Assembly (NCBI RefSeq): GCF_000498395.2
Contig: NZ_CP010979.1
Coordinates: 4,030,001 to 4,094,000 of the forward strand
Direction: 5' to 3'
Length of the DNA: 64,000 nucleotides
Source of the DNA: Pseudomonas putida S13.1.2
Lineage (GTDB): Bacteria; Pseudomonadota; Gammaproteobacteria; Pseudomonadales; Pseudomonadaceae
Under the pieces are notes generated by a model. The model searched no databases and was not told where the DNA came from. It saw nothing but the letters and a program-made list of their open reading frames with translations. The position numbers were made by a program, and so were the translations under genes. Each line of letters starts with the position of its first letter. The stretch's first letter is position 1. Shown here piece after piece: positions 1 through 8,283 of this stretch.

Positions 1-185
1 AGGATGTGTTGCTGCAGCAAGCCGAGGAATTCAAGCGCTGGGTGGCGGATGGCGCCTGCGTGTATGTCTGCGGCAGCCTGCAGGGGATGGCTGCGGGGGT
101 GGATGCGGCGCTCAACGGCATGCTTGGGGAAGCGGCTGTGCAGCAGTTGATCGAGGATGGGCGGTATCGGCGGGATGTGTACTGA
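1..185 (+). CDS. C-terminal end of an NADPH-dependent flavoprotein reductase (CysJ/sulfite reductase flavoprotein-like), partial
   Basis: Only the last 60 codons are in the window, read from position 3 to the TGA at 183-185. The residues YVCGSLQGMAAGVDAAL and the ending DGRYRRDVY are the typical C-terminus of FAD/NADPH reductase modules such as sulfite reductase flavoprotein: the CGS segment lies in the NADPH-binding subdomain and the terminal Tyr stacks on the flavin. In the family this module passes electrons from NADPH through FAD to FMN. What precedes it (flavodoxin domain, PepSY membrane domain or neither) lies outside the window, so the full protein type is undecided. It is transcribed convergently towards the nitrilase gene and the two are separated by a REP pair. 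Confidence 0.75.
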   Translation, partial: DVLLQQAEEFKRWVADGACVYVCGSLQGMAAGVDAALNGMLGEAAVQQLIEDGRYRRDVY

Positions 186-205
186 TATCTATTGATTTAA
201 CCAGC

Positions 206-304
206 GCCGGCCTCTTCGCGGGTAAACCCGCTCCCACAGGATCATCACAGATTACGAAGACTGTGCAGTACCTGTGGGAGCGGGTTTACCCGCGAAGAGG
301 CCGG
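206..304. repeat. REP pair, GTGG-GAGCGGG subfamily, inverted
   Basis: Two 34-35-bp copies in inverted orientation (206-240 and 271-304) share the core CTCTTCGCGGGTAAACCCG and its complement. Each has the GTGG tetranucleotide followed by an imperfect palindrome, as expected of P. putida-type REP elements. The pair lies between convergent genes and could fold into a long hairpin that protects 3' mRNA ends (inference). Confidence 0.9.
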
Positions 305-313
305 TACAGGCTG

Positions 314-1105
314 TCAGTGGAGTTCGAAGGTATCGGCATCCAGGTTGGCCGGGAACTTGGCCCGGTACGCCGCCAGTTCCGGCGCACTCAACACGGCTGT
401 AAACACCCCGTCTGCCTCGCCTGCACTAAGCAGGCTCTCGCCCTGGAAGTCCAGCACCTGGCTGTCGCCCGAATAGGCAAAGCCCTTGCCGTCCGTGCCC
501 ACCCGGTTCACTGCCGCCACATAGCACAGGTTCTCGATGCCCCGCGCCGGCAACAGGCGGTTCCAGTGTTGGCGGCGCGCAGCCGGCCAGTTGGCGGTGT
601 ACAGCAGCAGGTCAGTGTCCTGGGCGTCACGGCTCCACACCGGGAAGCGCAGGTCATAGCAGATCAACGGGCGAATCCGCCAGCCCTTGAGCTCGAACTG
701 CACCTGGCGTTCGCCTGGGGTGTAGTGCTTGTGCTCACCGGCCATGCGGAACAAGTGGCGCTTGTCGTAGTGCAATATCTCGCCGTCCGGCCGGGCCCAC
801 AACAGGCGGTTGCGGTGGCTGCCATCGGCGGCCTGGATGATCACGCTGCCGGTAATCACCGCGTTGCACTTCTTCGCCTGGGCCTTGAGCCATTTGTAGG
901 TCGGGCCGTTTTCCGGCTCGGCCAGGCTTTCGGACTGCATCGAGAAGCCGGTGGTGAACATTTCTGGCAGGATCACCAGGTCCACCTCCCCCACCTGCTC
1001 CAGCAGCACCTCGAAGTGTGCATAGTTGGCCTCGCGGTCGTGCCAGGCCAGGGTCGTTTGCACCAGGGCGACTTTCAGGTTGGGCAGTGTGCTCAGATCG
1101 CGCAT
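314..1105 (-). CDS. Carbon-nitrogen hydrolase of the nitrilase superfamily (omega-amidase YafV-like)
   Basis: 263 residues, the usual length for a single-domain nitrilase-fold amidase. The Glu-Lys-Cys triad is visible: E48 in ILPEMF, K115 in YDKRHLF and C149 in LICYDLRFP. These motifs, with the following MAGEHKHYTPGE, match the omega-amidase branch (YafV/Nit2), which hydrolyses alpha-ketoglutaramate or alpha-ketosuccinamate in the methionine salvage route. The start overlaps the stop of the upstream aminotransferase by 13 nt, so the two are probably translated from one mRNA. A glutamine-using methionine transaminase makes alpha-ketoglutaramate, and this enzyme would then pull the reaction forward by converting it to 2-oxoglutarate. 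The substrate is inferred from family and context. Confidence 0.88.
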   Translation of the reverse strand: MRDLSTLPNLKVALVQTTLAWHDREANYAHFEVLLEQVGEVDLVILPEMFTTGFSMQSESLAEPENGPTYKWLKAQAKKCNAVITGSVIIQAADGSHRNRLLWARPDGEILHYDKRHLFRMAGEHKHYTPGERQVQFELKGWRIRPLICYDLRFPVWSRDAQDTDLLLYTANWPAARRQHWNRLLPARGIENLCYVAAVNRVGTDGKGFAYSGDSQVLDFQGESLLSAGEADGVFTAVLSAPELAAYRAKFPANLDADTFELH

Positions 1106-2241
1106 AGTCGTTCCGCTGCCTGACGCAGCGTCTCCTCACGTTTGGCAAAGCACAGGCGTACCAGGCGTTGCTCGGGGATGGGTTGCTGGTAGAACACCGA
1201 TACCGGGATGCTCGCCACGCCGTGCTCGCGGGTGAGCCATAGCGACATGTCGATATCGTTCAGGTCCGGGCGGATCTGCGAGTAGTCCACCAGCTGGAAA
1301 TAAGTGCCCGCCGTGCGGGTAAAGTCGAAGCGTGAGCCTTCCAGCAATCCGCAGAACAGGTCGCGCTTGGCCTGGTAGAAAGCCGGCAGTTCATCGATAT
1401 GCTCAGGGTGCTCGGCCATGAAGTCGGCCAGGGCGCACTGCAGCGGCGTCACGCCACAGAAGTTGACGTACTGATGCACCTTGCGCAGCTCTGCACTCAA
1501 CGCCGGCGGCGCGATCACATAGCCGGTCTTCCAGCCGGTCACGTGGTAGGTCTTGCCGAACGAACTGACCACAAAGGCACGTTGATACAACTGCTCGTGG
1601 GCCAGCACGCTGGCGTGGCGAACACCGTCGTAAACCAGATGCTCGTAGACCTCATCGCTGACCAGGTAGATATCGCGGTCAGCAATCAGCGTTGCCAACT
1701 GCTCAAGGTCTTCGCGAGTGATCAGAGCGCCACTGGGGTTGTGCGGCGAATTGAGGATGACCATGCGGGTGCGCGGGCTCAGGGCATCGCTGAACTTCTG
1801 CCAGTCGATACGGAAGTCGCCGTCGCTCAGCTGCACATGCACGCAGCGGCCACCGGCCAGTTCCACCGACGGCTCGTAGCTGTCGTAGCACGGGTCGAAG
1901 ACAATGACCTCGTCACCGGCGTGGACCACCGCCTGGATGGCACAGAAGATCGCCTCGGTGGCACCGGGGGTGATGGTCACTTCCTGGTCGGCATCCACCT
2001 GTGCGCCATACAGCCGCGCCACCTTGGCCGCCACCTGCTGGCGCAAAGCCGGCAGACCGGTCATTGGCGAATACTGGTTGTGCCCGGCAGCCACATGCCG
2101 GCCCACTGCATCGAGCAGGGCCTGCGGGCCGTTGAAATCAGGGAAACCCTGGGACAGGTTGAGCGCGCCAGTCTGCACGGCGAGCTGGGACATGGTGGTG
2201 AAGATGGTCGTGCCGACATTCGGCAGTTTGCTGCGGATCAT
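1093..2241 (-). CDS. Methionine aminotransferase (YbdL-like, class I PLP-dependent)
   Basis: 382 residues with a fold-type I aminotransferase pattern. The N-terminal NLSQGFPDF, the ITPGATEAIF cofactor loop, NSPHNPSG, SDEVYE and the PLP lysine K230 in SSFGKTYHVTGWK are all present and intact. The SQGFPDF and GKTYHVTGWK signatures fit the YbdL/kynurenine aminotransferase II branch, which transaminates methionine and related amino acids with 2-oxo acids. It is the first gene of a two-gene unit with the nitrilase-family omega-amidase, a pairing known from methionine salvage. The ATG is followed by a conventional protein and preceded by GAAAGAGGG on the minus strand. Confidence 0.9.
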   Translation of the reverse strand: MIRSKLPNVGTTIFTTMSQLAVQTGALNLSQGFPDFNGPQALLDAVGRHVAAGHNQYSPMTGLPALRQQVAAKVARLYGAQVDADQEVTITPGATEAIFCAIQAVVHAGDEVIVFDPCYDSYEPSVELAGGRCVHVQLSDGDFRIDWQKFSDALSPRTRMVILNSPHNPSGALITREDLEQLATLIADRDIYLVSDEVYEHLVYDGVRHASVLAHEQLYQRAFVVSSFGKTYHVTGWKTGYVIAPPALSAELRKVHQYVNFCGVTPLQCALADFMAEHPEHIDELPAFYQAKRDLFCGLLEGSRFDFTRTAGTYFQLVDYSQIRPDLNDIDMSLWLTREHGVASIPVSVFYQQPIPEQRLVRLCFAKREETLRQAAERLCAI

Positions 2242-2348
2242 GGAGCCCTCTTTCCTGGGGTGTATCCGGCACGGGGTGGAGTCCGAGCATAGCGGATCAA
2301 GCAGTCAGGAAAAAGGTTGAAACAATAGCGGGATTGCTTTGGATCAAA

Positions 2349-2440
2349 GGGCCTCTTCGGGGTGAACCCGCTCCCACAGGTGCTGCACAATATTCAAAAT
2401 CTGTGGAGGACCTGTGGGAGCGGGCAAGCCCGCGAAGAAG
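2349..2440. repeat. REP pair, GTGG-GAGCGGG subfamily
   Basis: Inverted copies at 2349-2380 and 2411-2440 flank a ~30-bp spacer. The left arm carries a single-base variant (TTCGGGGTGAACCCG). The pair lies just downstream of der and upstream of the aminotransferase gene, in the only sizeable gap between them. Confidence 0.88.
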
Positions 2441-2451
2441 CTGATGCGGAA

Positions 2452-3915
2452 TCAGCGCTTGTCGCGGCGCTTCTTCTCGGCCTTCTTGTGGTGCGACATC
2501 AAGCGGCGCTTCTTGTTGACCTGGCGGTCGGTGAGGGTGTTCTTCTTGCCCTCGTACGGGTTCTCACCACCCTTGTACTCGATGCGGATCGGCGTACCGA
2601 CCAGCTTCAGCACACGGCGGTAGGTGTTTTCCAGGTAACGCGAGTACGACTTGGGAATGCTCTCGGTCTGGTTGCCGTGGATCACGATCAGCGGCGGGTT
2701 GGCACCACCGAGGTGGGCATAGCGCAGCTTGATGCGGCGGCCGTTGACCAGCGGTGGCTGGTGCTCGCTGACAGCATCTTCGAGGATCTGCGTCAGGCGG
2801 CTGGTTGGCCAGCGGGTCACAGCCGAGGTGAACGCGGCCTGCACCGACTTGTACAGGTTGCCCACACCGGTGCCGTGCAAGGCGGAGATGAAGTGGATAT
2901 CGGCGAAGTCAACGAAGAACAGCCGGCGCTCCAGTTCGGTCTTCACGTAGGCGCGCTCACCCGGCTCCATGCCATCCCACTTGTTCAGCGCGATGACGAT
3001 GGCGCGGCCGGCCTCGAGGGCGAAGCCCAGCAGGTTCAGGTCATGGTCGACCACCCCTTCACGGGCGTCCATCACGAAGATGACGACGTTGGCGTCTTTG
3101 ATCGCCTGCAGCGTCTTGACCACCGAGAACTTCTCGACTTCCTCGTGGATCTTGCCGCGCTTACGCACCCCGGCGGTGTCGATGAAGGTGTACTTGTCAC
3201 CATCACGCTCGAACGGGATGTAGATACTGTCACGGGTAGTACCCGGCTCGTCGTAGACCACCACACGCTCTTCGCCGAGCATGCGGTTGACCAGGGTCGA
3301 CTTGCCGACGTTCGGGCGGCCGATGATGGCGATCTTGATGCCATCCTTCTCGCTCGGGCCAGGAATGCGCACGGCCTCCTCGCCTTCGGCGACGTCCTGG
3401 TCGAGGGCTTCTTCCTCGGCATCACGCGGCAGGTGGCCAAGCACGGCTTCCATCAGGGCGCTGATACCACGGCCCTGGGAGCCTGCCACCGGAATGGCGT
3501 TGCCCATGCCCATCGGCGAGAACTCGGCGCGCGCAACATCAGGGTCGATGTTGTCGATCTTGTTGGCGACCAGAATCGCCGACTTGTTACGCTTGCGCAG
3601 GTGCTCGGCAATCATCTGGTCGGCGGCGGTCATACCGGCGCGGGCATCGACCAGGAACAGCACGTAGTCGGCTTCTTCGATGGCCATGAGCGACTGCTCG
3701 GCCATTTTTTCGTCCATGCCCACTTCGTCACCGGTAATACCGCCGGTGTCGATCAGGATGAACGAACGACCCTGCCAGCTGGCATCACCATACTGGCGGT
3801 CACGGGTCAGGCCCGACAGGTCACCCACGATGGCATCGCGGGTTTTGGTCAGGCGGTTGAACATGGTGGATTTGCCGACGTTCGGGCGGCCCACCAGGGC
3901 AATTACGGGAACCAT
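2452..3915 (-). CDS. der: Ribosome-assembly GTPase Der (EngA)
   Basis: 487 residues from the ATG at 3915. A longer frame exists upstream, but the family N-terminus MVPVIALVGRPNVGKS begins here behind GGAGAG. Two tandem G domains are clear: P-loops GRPNVGKS at 9-16 and 199-206, DTGG/DTAG switch II motifs at 57-60 and 246-249, and NKxD at 118-121 and 311-314. They are followed by a KH-like domain and a strongly basic C-terminus (KKAEKKRRDKR). Der is an essential GTPase that binds 50S subunits late in assembly. It is the last gene after yfgM and bamB. A GC-rich hairpin at 3950-3970 between bamB and der may attenuate read-through. Confidence 0.97.
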   Translation of the reverse strand: MVPVIALVGRPNVGKSTMFNRLTKTRDAIVGDLSGLTRDRQYGDASWQGRSFILIDTGGITGDEVGMDEKMAEQSLMAIEEADYVLFLVDARAGMTAADQMIAEHLRKRNKSAILVANKIDNIDPDVARAEFSPMGMGNAIPVAGSQGRGISALMEAVLGHLPRDAEEEALDQDVAEGEEAVRIPGPSEKDGIKIAIIGRPNVGKSTLVNRMLGEERVVVYDEPGTTRDSIYIPFERDGDKYTFIDTAGVRKRGKIHEEVEKFSVVKTLQAIKDANVVIFVMDAREGVVDHDLNLLGFALEAGRAIVIALNKWDGMEPGERAYVKTELERRLFFVDFADIHFISALHGTGVGNLYKSVQAAFTSAVTRWPTSRLTQILEDAVSEHQPPLVNGRRIKLRYAHLGGANPPLIVIHGNQTESIPKSYSRYLENTYRRVLKLVGTPIRIEYKGGENPYEGKKNTLTDRQVNKKRRLMSHHKKAEKKRRDKR

Positions 3916-3949
3916 CGGCTCTCCACTCTCGAATTCTTGAAAATGCAAA

Positions 3950-3970
3950 GGCCGCTGCAAGGCAGCGGCC
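3950..3970 (-). terminator. Hairpin between bamB and der (possible intrinsic terminator or attenuator)
   Basis: GGCCGCTGC and GCAGCGGCC form a perfect 9-bp stem with a 3-nt loop. On the minus strand it is followed by TTTGCATTTTC, a modest T-rich tract. A second GC-rich hairpin (GGCGT/ACGCC, around 3980-3996) precedes it. Partial termination would lower der expression relative to bamB; a separate der promoter is also possible. Confidence 0.55.
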
Positions 3971-4031
3971 GGAGTTTGGGCGGCGTTTCCTACGCCGCGG
4001 CTTGAAACCCGCCAAGGCTTCAAGCATAGCT

Positions 4032-5174
4032 TCAGCGGATGGTCAGTGCCTCGAGCTTGCCGCTGTTGCCGAAGACATAGATGGTGTCGCCGACCACAAG
4101 TGGGCGGGCGCGCAGGCCATCGCTGTCGATACGCTCACGGCCGACGAAGCGGCCATCCACCTGGCTCAGCAGGTGCAGGTAACCTTCAAAGTCACCCACA
4201 GCCACGTAGCTGCTGAACACTTCAGGCGCGGTCAACTGGCGGCGAGCCATGCTGTCGTTGCTCCACAAGGCACTGGAAGAGCGCTCATCCACGCCTTCCA
4301 CGGTACCTGAGGCTTCACTGACGTAGACGTTACCGAAGCCCTGGGCGACACCCACATAGCTGGAAGCATCGCGCTGCCACAGCTCGCGGCCGCTTTCCAG
4401 GTCCAGGCCCGCTACACGGCCCTGGTAGGTGCTGACATACAGGGTACCACCAGACAGCAGCAAGCCGCCGTCGATATCAACCACACGGTCCAGCTCGGAA
4501 CGGCCCTTAGGGATGGCCACGCGGCTTTCCCACACCGGCACACCGTTGTTGATGTCTACCGCGACCACCTTGCCGGTGGACAGGCCGGCGACGGCCAGGC
4601 GGTTGGTGGCGATCGGTGCACCGGTGCCACGCAGGGTCAGCACGGCCGGGGAGTTCTCGTAGATCCAGCGGCGGTCGCCAGTGGTGGCGTCCAGGCCGAT
4701 CAGGCGGTCGTCCTGGGTCTGCACCACGACCACGTCACCGTTGTTGGCAGGCGGGGCCAGCACTTCGCTGGTCACGCGCGAGCGCCAACGCTCTTCACCG
4801 GTGCTGGAGTCCAGGGCGATGACTTCACCCTTGAGGGTGCCGAGCATGACCAGGCCGTAGCCCACGCCAACCGCGCCGGAAACCTGCAGCTCCAGGTCCT
4901 TCTTCCACACCACGTCACCGGTGATGCGGTCGAGGGCGAAGACTTCGCCATTGACGTCGGAGGCGTAGATACGGTCGTTCTCGATAGCCGGTACCAGGGT
5001 GTTGTAGGTCTCACCCTGGCCGTCACCGATCGAACGGCTCCACTGCTTCTTCAGCACCACTTCCTCGGTGAACTTGGTCAGCTCGGCCGGGGGCAGTTCC
5101 TTCTTGCTGTTGCTGCTGCAACCGGCGGCCAGTACGGCCAGGGTCAGCACTGCTGCATGTTTCCAACCGATCAC
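4032..5174 (-). CDS. bamB: Outer membrane protein assembly factor BamB (lipoprotein)
   Basis: 380 residues, the typical size for BamB. It starts with a lipoprotein signal (hydrophobic segment 7-18, lipobox LAAGC with the lipidated C19). The mature protein is a series of PQQ-type beta-propeller repeats, recognisable by recurring segments such as GEVFALDRITGDVVWK, GEVIALDSSTGEERW and GRVAGLDLESGRELWQ. BamB is the propeller subunit of the BAM complex, which inserts beta-barrel proteins into the outer membrane through BamA. The ATG is directly adjacent to the stop of yfgM, giving tight coupling. The yfgM-bamB-der order is conserved in gammaproteobacteria. Confidence 0.96.
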   Translation of the reverse strand: MIGWKHAAVLTLAVLAAGCSSNSKKELPPAELTKFTEEVVLKKQWSRSIGDGQGETYNTLVPAIENDRIYASDVNGEVFALDRITGDVVWKKDLELQVSGAVGVGYGLVMLGTLKGEVIALDSSTGEERWRSRVTSEVLAPPANNGDVVVVQTQDDRLIGLDATTGDRRWIYENSPAVLTLRGTGAPIATNRLAVAGLSTGKVVAVDINNGVPVWESRVAIPKGRSELDRVVDIDGGLLLSGGTLYVSTYQGRVAGLDLESGRELWQRDASSYVGVAQGFGNVYVSEASGTVEGVDERSSSALWSNDSMARRQLTAPEVFSSYVAVGDFEGYLHLLSQVDGRFVGRERIDSDGLRARPLVVGDTIYVFGNSGKLEALTIR

Positions 5175-5816
5175 TTACGCGTCCCCTTTAGCCAGGTCAT
5201 CCAGCTTCAATTGCAGGCCACCGACCGCCGCCTCATCGGACAGCGCAGCCTTGGCTTTTTCGTAAGCGCTGTGCGCGTCGTCGGCGCGGCCCAGCTGTAC
5301 CAGCAGGTCACCCTTCAACTCTTCACGGCTGGCCAGGAAGGCTTTGTCGGCGTCGCCGTCGAGCAGCTTGAGGGCATCCTCGGCCTTGTTCTGGGCTGCC
5401 AGCACGCGTGCCAGACGCTGGCGCGAAATCTCGCCCAGGGTCACGTCGGCCGGCTTGTCCAGCACGCCTTTGAGCTCGGCAGCGGCGTCGTCGAGCTTGC
5501 CGCTCTCGACCGCGACCTTGGCCACGAACAGGCTGCCGTACTGGGCATAGGCGGTACCGCCAAACTCGCTCTTGAGCTTGCCGGCCAGTTCCGCAACCTT
5601 GGTGGCGTCTGGCTGGCCAGTCGGCGTCAGGCTGGTTTCAAGCAACGCCTGATACAGCTGCGAGGCACCTTGCGACTGGTTGTTCTGGTATTTGTGCCAG
5701 GTATTCCAGCCCAACACCACAACGCCCGCCAGCAATGCGCCAGTCAGCAGCGGCTTGCCGTTGCGGTTCCACCAGTCCTTGACCCCTGCCAGGTCATCAT
5801 CATCGGTACTCGACAC
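5175..5816 (-). CDS. yfgM: YfgM family TPR-containing membrane protein (UPF0070), periplasmic chaperone ancillary factor
   Basis: 213 residues: a short cytoplasmic N-terminus rich in Asp (SSTDDDDLAGVKDWW), one membrane segment at about residues 20-38 (PLLTGALLAGVVVLGWNTW), and a periplasmic region of helical TPR-like repeats. This is the layout of YfgM, which in E. coli binds PpiD at the SecYEG translocon and helps hand over secreted proteins. It lies between hisS and bamB, as in many gammaproteobacteria, and its stop abuts the bamB start. The assignment rests on architecture and synteny; no catalytic motif is expected. Confidence 0.9.
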   Translation of the reverse strand: MSSTDDDDLAGVKDWWNRNGKPLLTGALLAGVVVLGWNTWHKYQNNQSQGASQLYQALLETSLTPTGQPDATKVAELAGKLKSEFGGTAYAQYGSLFVAKVAVESGKLDDAAAELKGVLDKPADVTLGEISRQRLARVLAAQNKAEDALKLLDGDADKAFLASREELKGDLLVQLGRADDAHSAYEKAKAALSDEAAVGGLQLKLDDLAKGDA

Positions 5817-5855
5817 CCCAATACTCCTTTTCGCCTATTCGCTTGTTGAACCGCG

Positions 5856-7145
5856 TTACGCTTGCGCGATCGCGGTTTCCAGGTGCTCTGCAAGAGCATC
5901 CCAGGCAATGTTCTGTTGTTCGCCCTGGCCACGCAGCGGCTTGAAGCCGATTTCTTGCCTGGCCAGTTCCTCGTCACCGAGGATCAGGGCGAACAGCGCC
6001 CCGCTCTTGTCGGCTTTCTTGAACTGGCTCTTGAAGCTGCCACCGCCCGCGTTCACCGCCAGGCGCAGGCCCGGCAAGCGGTCGCGCAGGGTTTCGGACA
6101 GGCGCAGGCCAGCCAGCTCGGCCTGCTCGCCAAAGGCGCACAGGTAAACGTCGATCTGGCGGTTGATGGACGCCGGCACTTTGCCCAGGGTTTCCAGCAG
6201 CAGGATCAGGCGCTCGATACCCATGGCGAAACCGACGCCAGTGGTCGGCTTGCCGCCCATTTGCTCGACCAGGCCGTCGTAGCGGCCACCGGCGCACACG
6301 GTGCCCTGGGCGCCGAGCTTGTCGGTGACCCACTCGAATACGGTCTTGCTGTAGTAGTCCAGGCCACGCACCAGCTTGGTATTGATCACGAACGGAATGC
6401 CGGCGGCGTCCAGGCGAGCCTTGAGGCCCTCGAAGTGCACGCGCGAGGCTTCGTCCAGGTAATCTTCCAGCTTCGGCGCACCCACCAGCACCGCCTGGGT
6501 GTTCTGGTCCTTGCTGTCGAGGATGCGCAGCGGGTTGCTCTTCAGGCGGCGCTGGCTGTCTTCGTCCAGTTGCTCCAGGCGCGCCGAGAGGAACTCGACC
6601 AGCGCGTCACGGTAGCGCGCGCGGGCTTCGCTGGTACCCAGGCTGTTGAGCTCCAGCTTGACCGCGTCCTGGATGCCCAGCAGGCCCCACAGGCGCCAGG
6701 TCAGCATGATCAGCTCGGCATCGATGTCCGGGCCATCCAGGTTGAACACTTCCACGCCAATCTGGTGGAACTGGCGGTAGCGGCCCTTTTGTGGGCGCTC
6801 GTGGCGGAACATCTGGCCGATGTACCACAGTTTTTGCACCTGGCCGTTGCCGGTGATGCCATGCTCCAGCACGGCACGGACGCAAGCGGCGGTGCCTTCG
6901 GGACGCAGGGTCAGCGAATCGCCGTTACGGTCCTCGAAGGTGTACATCTCTTTTTCGACGATGTCGGTCACTTCACCGATCGAGCGCTTGAACAGCTCGG
7001 TGAACTCGACGATCGGCGTGCGGATCTGGCTGTACCCGTAGGTGTCCAGCAGACCGGCCACGGTGCCTTCGAAGTAGCGCCACAGTGGCGACTGTTCTGG
7101 CAGGATGTCGTTCATGCCACGGATGGCTTGCAGCGATTTGCTCAC
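5856..7145 (-). CDS. hisS: Histidyl-tRNA synthetase
   Basis: 429 residues. Class II synthetase motifs are present: motif 2 around TLRPEGTAACVRA and FRHERPQKGRYRQFHQIGVE, the histidine-specific LVRGLDYYSKTVFEW, and motif 3 in GFAMGIERLILL. The C-terminal anticodon-binding domain follows (IDVYLCAFGEQAE onward). The enzyme charges tRNA-His with histidine in the cytoplasm. It lies 25 bp downstream of ispG and 39 bp upstream of yfgM, within a run of minus-strand genes from pilW to der. N-terminus SKSLQAIRGMNDILPEQ is canonical, so the start is secure. Confidence 0.97.
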   Translation of the reverse strand: MSKSLQAIRGMNDILPEQSPLWRYFEGTVAGLLDTYGYSQIRTPIVEFTELFKRSIGEVTDIVEKEMYTFEDRNGDSLTLRPEGTAACVRAVLEHGITGNGQVQKLWYIGQMFRHERPQKGRYRQFHQIGVEVFNLDGPDIDAELIMLTWRLWGLLGIQDAVKLELNSLGTSEARARYRDALVEFLSARLEQLDEDSQRRLKSNPLRILDSKDQNTQAVLVGAPKLEDYLDEASRVHFEGLKARLDAAGIPFVINTKLVRGLDYYSKTVFEWVTDKLGAQGTVCAGGRYDGLVEQMGGKPTTGVGFAMGIERLILLLETLGKVPASINRQIDVYLCAFGEQAELAGLRLSETLRDRLPGLRLAVNAGGGSFKSQFKKADKSGALFALILGDEELARQEIGFKPLRGQGEQQNIAWDALAEHLETAIAQA

Positions 7146-7170
7146 GAAAAGTCCTTACGAATTCTGTGTG

Positions 7171-8280
7171 TCAGCCACGGGCGATCAGCGCCGCGTCGGC
7201 TTCGACCTTTTCGGCCGCTTTCTGACGGATGAGCCTTTCCAGCTCATCGACCAGGTTGTCATTGGTCAGTTTCTGCGCCGGCTTGCCGTCGATGTAGATC
7301 AGGTTCGGCGTGCCGCCGGTCAACCCCACATGGGCTTCCTTGGCTTCACCGGGGCCGTTGACCACACAACCGATCACCGCCACGTCCAGCGGCACCAGCA
7401 GGTCTTCCAGGCGCCCTTCCAGCTCGTTCATGGTCTTGACCACATCGAAGTTCTGCCGCGAGCAGCTCGGGCAGGCGATGAAGTTGATGCCACGCGAACG
7501 CAGGTGCAGCGACTTGAGGATGTCGTAGCCGACTTTCACTTCTTCGACCGGGTCGGCCGCCAGCGAGATCCGGATGGTATCGCCGATGCCCTCGGCCAGC
7601 AGCATACCGAGGCCGACGGCGGATTTCACCGTCCCCGAACGCAGGCCCCCGGCTTCGGTGATACCCAGGTGCAGCGGCTGCACGATCTGCTTGGCCAGCA
7701 GGCGGTAGGCTTCGACGGCCATGAACACGTCGGAGGCCTTGACGCTGACCTTGAAGTCCTGGAAGTCCAGGCGGTCCAGATGCTCGACGTGGCGCAGGGC
7801 CGACTCGACCAGCGCCGCCGGGGTCGGTTCGCCGTACTTCTTCTGCAGGTCCTTTTCCAGAGAACCGGCGTTAACGCCGATACGGATCGGGATACCACGG
7901 TCGCGGGCAGCGTCGACCACGGCGCGTACACGGTCTTCGCGGCCGATGTTGCCCGGGTTGATACGCAGGCAATCGACGCCCAGTTCGGCCACGCGCAGGG
8001 CGATCTTGTAGTCGAAGTGGATGTCGGCGACCAGCGGCACGCTGACCAGTTGCTTGATCTTGCCAAACGCCTCGGCCGCGTCCATGTCCGGCACCGAAAC
8101 CCGCACGATGTCCACGCCGGCATCGACCAGGCGCTGGATTTGCGCCACGGTGGCGGCGACATCGTTGGTGTCGGTGTTGGTCATGCTCTGCACCGCGATA
8201 GGTGCATCACCACCCACCGGCACATTGCCGACCCAGATTTTGCGGGATTCGCGACGTTTGATCGGAGATTCGCCGTGCAT
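7171..8280 (-). CDS. ispG: 4-hydroxy-3-methylbut-2-en-1-yl diphosphate synthase (flavodoxin), IspG/GcpE
   Basis: 369 residues. The [4Fe-4S] ligands C270, C273 (CPSCSRQ) and C305 (GCVVNGPGEA) are present. IspG reduces the cyclic diphosphate MEcPP to HMBPP, the penultimate step of the MEP isoprenoid pathway, using electrons from flavodoxin or ferredoxin. The N-terminus RRESRKIWVGNVPVGGDAPI is typical. The stop of the upstream rodZ gene lies only 3 bp before the start, so the genes are probably cotranscribed. The enzyme depends on the Fe-S machinery encoded upstream in this window (isc cluster). Confidence 0.97.
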   Translation of the reverse strand: MHGESPIKRRESRKIWVGNVPVGGDAPIAVQSMTNTDTNDVAATVAQIQRLVDAGVDIVRVSVPDMDAAEAFGKIKQLVSVPLVADIHFDYKIALRVAELGVDCLRINPGNIGREDRVRAVVDAARDRGIPIRIGVNAGSLEKDLQKKYGEPTPAALVESALRHVEHLDRLDFQDFKVSVKASDVFMAVEAYRLLAKQIVQPLHLGITEAGGLRSGTVKSAVGLGMLLAEGIGDTIRISLAADPVEEVKVGYDILKSLHLRSRGINFIACPSCSRQNFDVVKTMNELEGRLEDLLVPLDVAVIGCVVNGPGEAKEAHVGLTGGTPNLIYIDGKPAQKLTNDNLVDELERLIRQKAAEKVEADAALIARG

Positions 8281-8283
8281 GAC

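Noticed and set aside
2362..4005. 547-codon plus-strand frame opposite der (and many similar long frames opposite hscA, iscS, secD, hisS)
   Set aside because: Antisense shadows of real genes, common in high-GC DNA. The opposite strand has clear family motifs.
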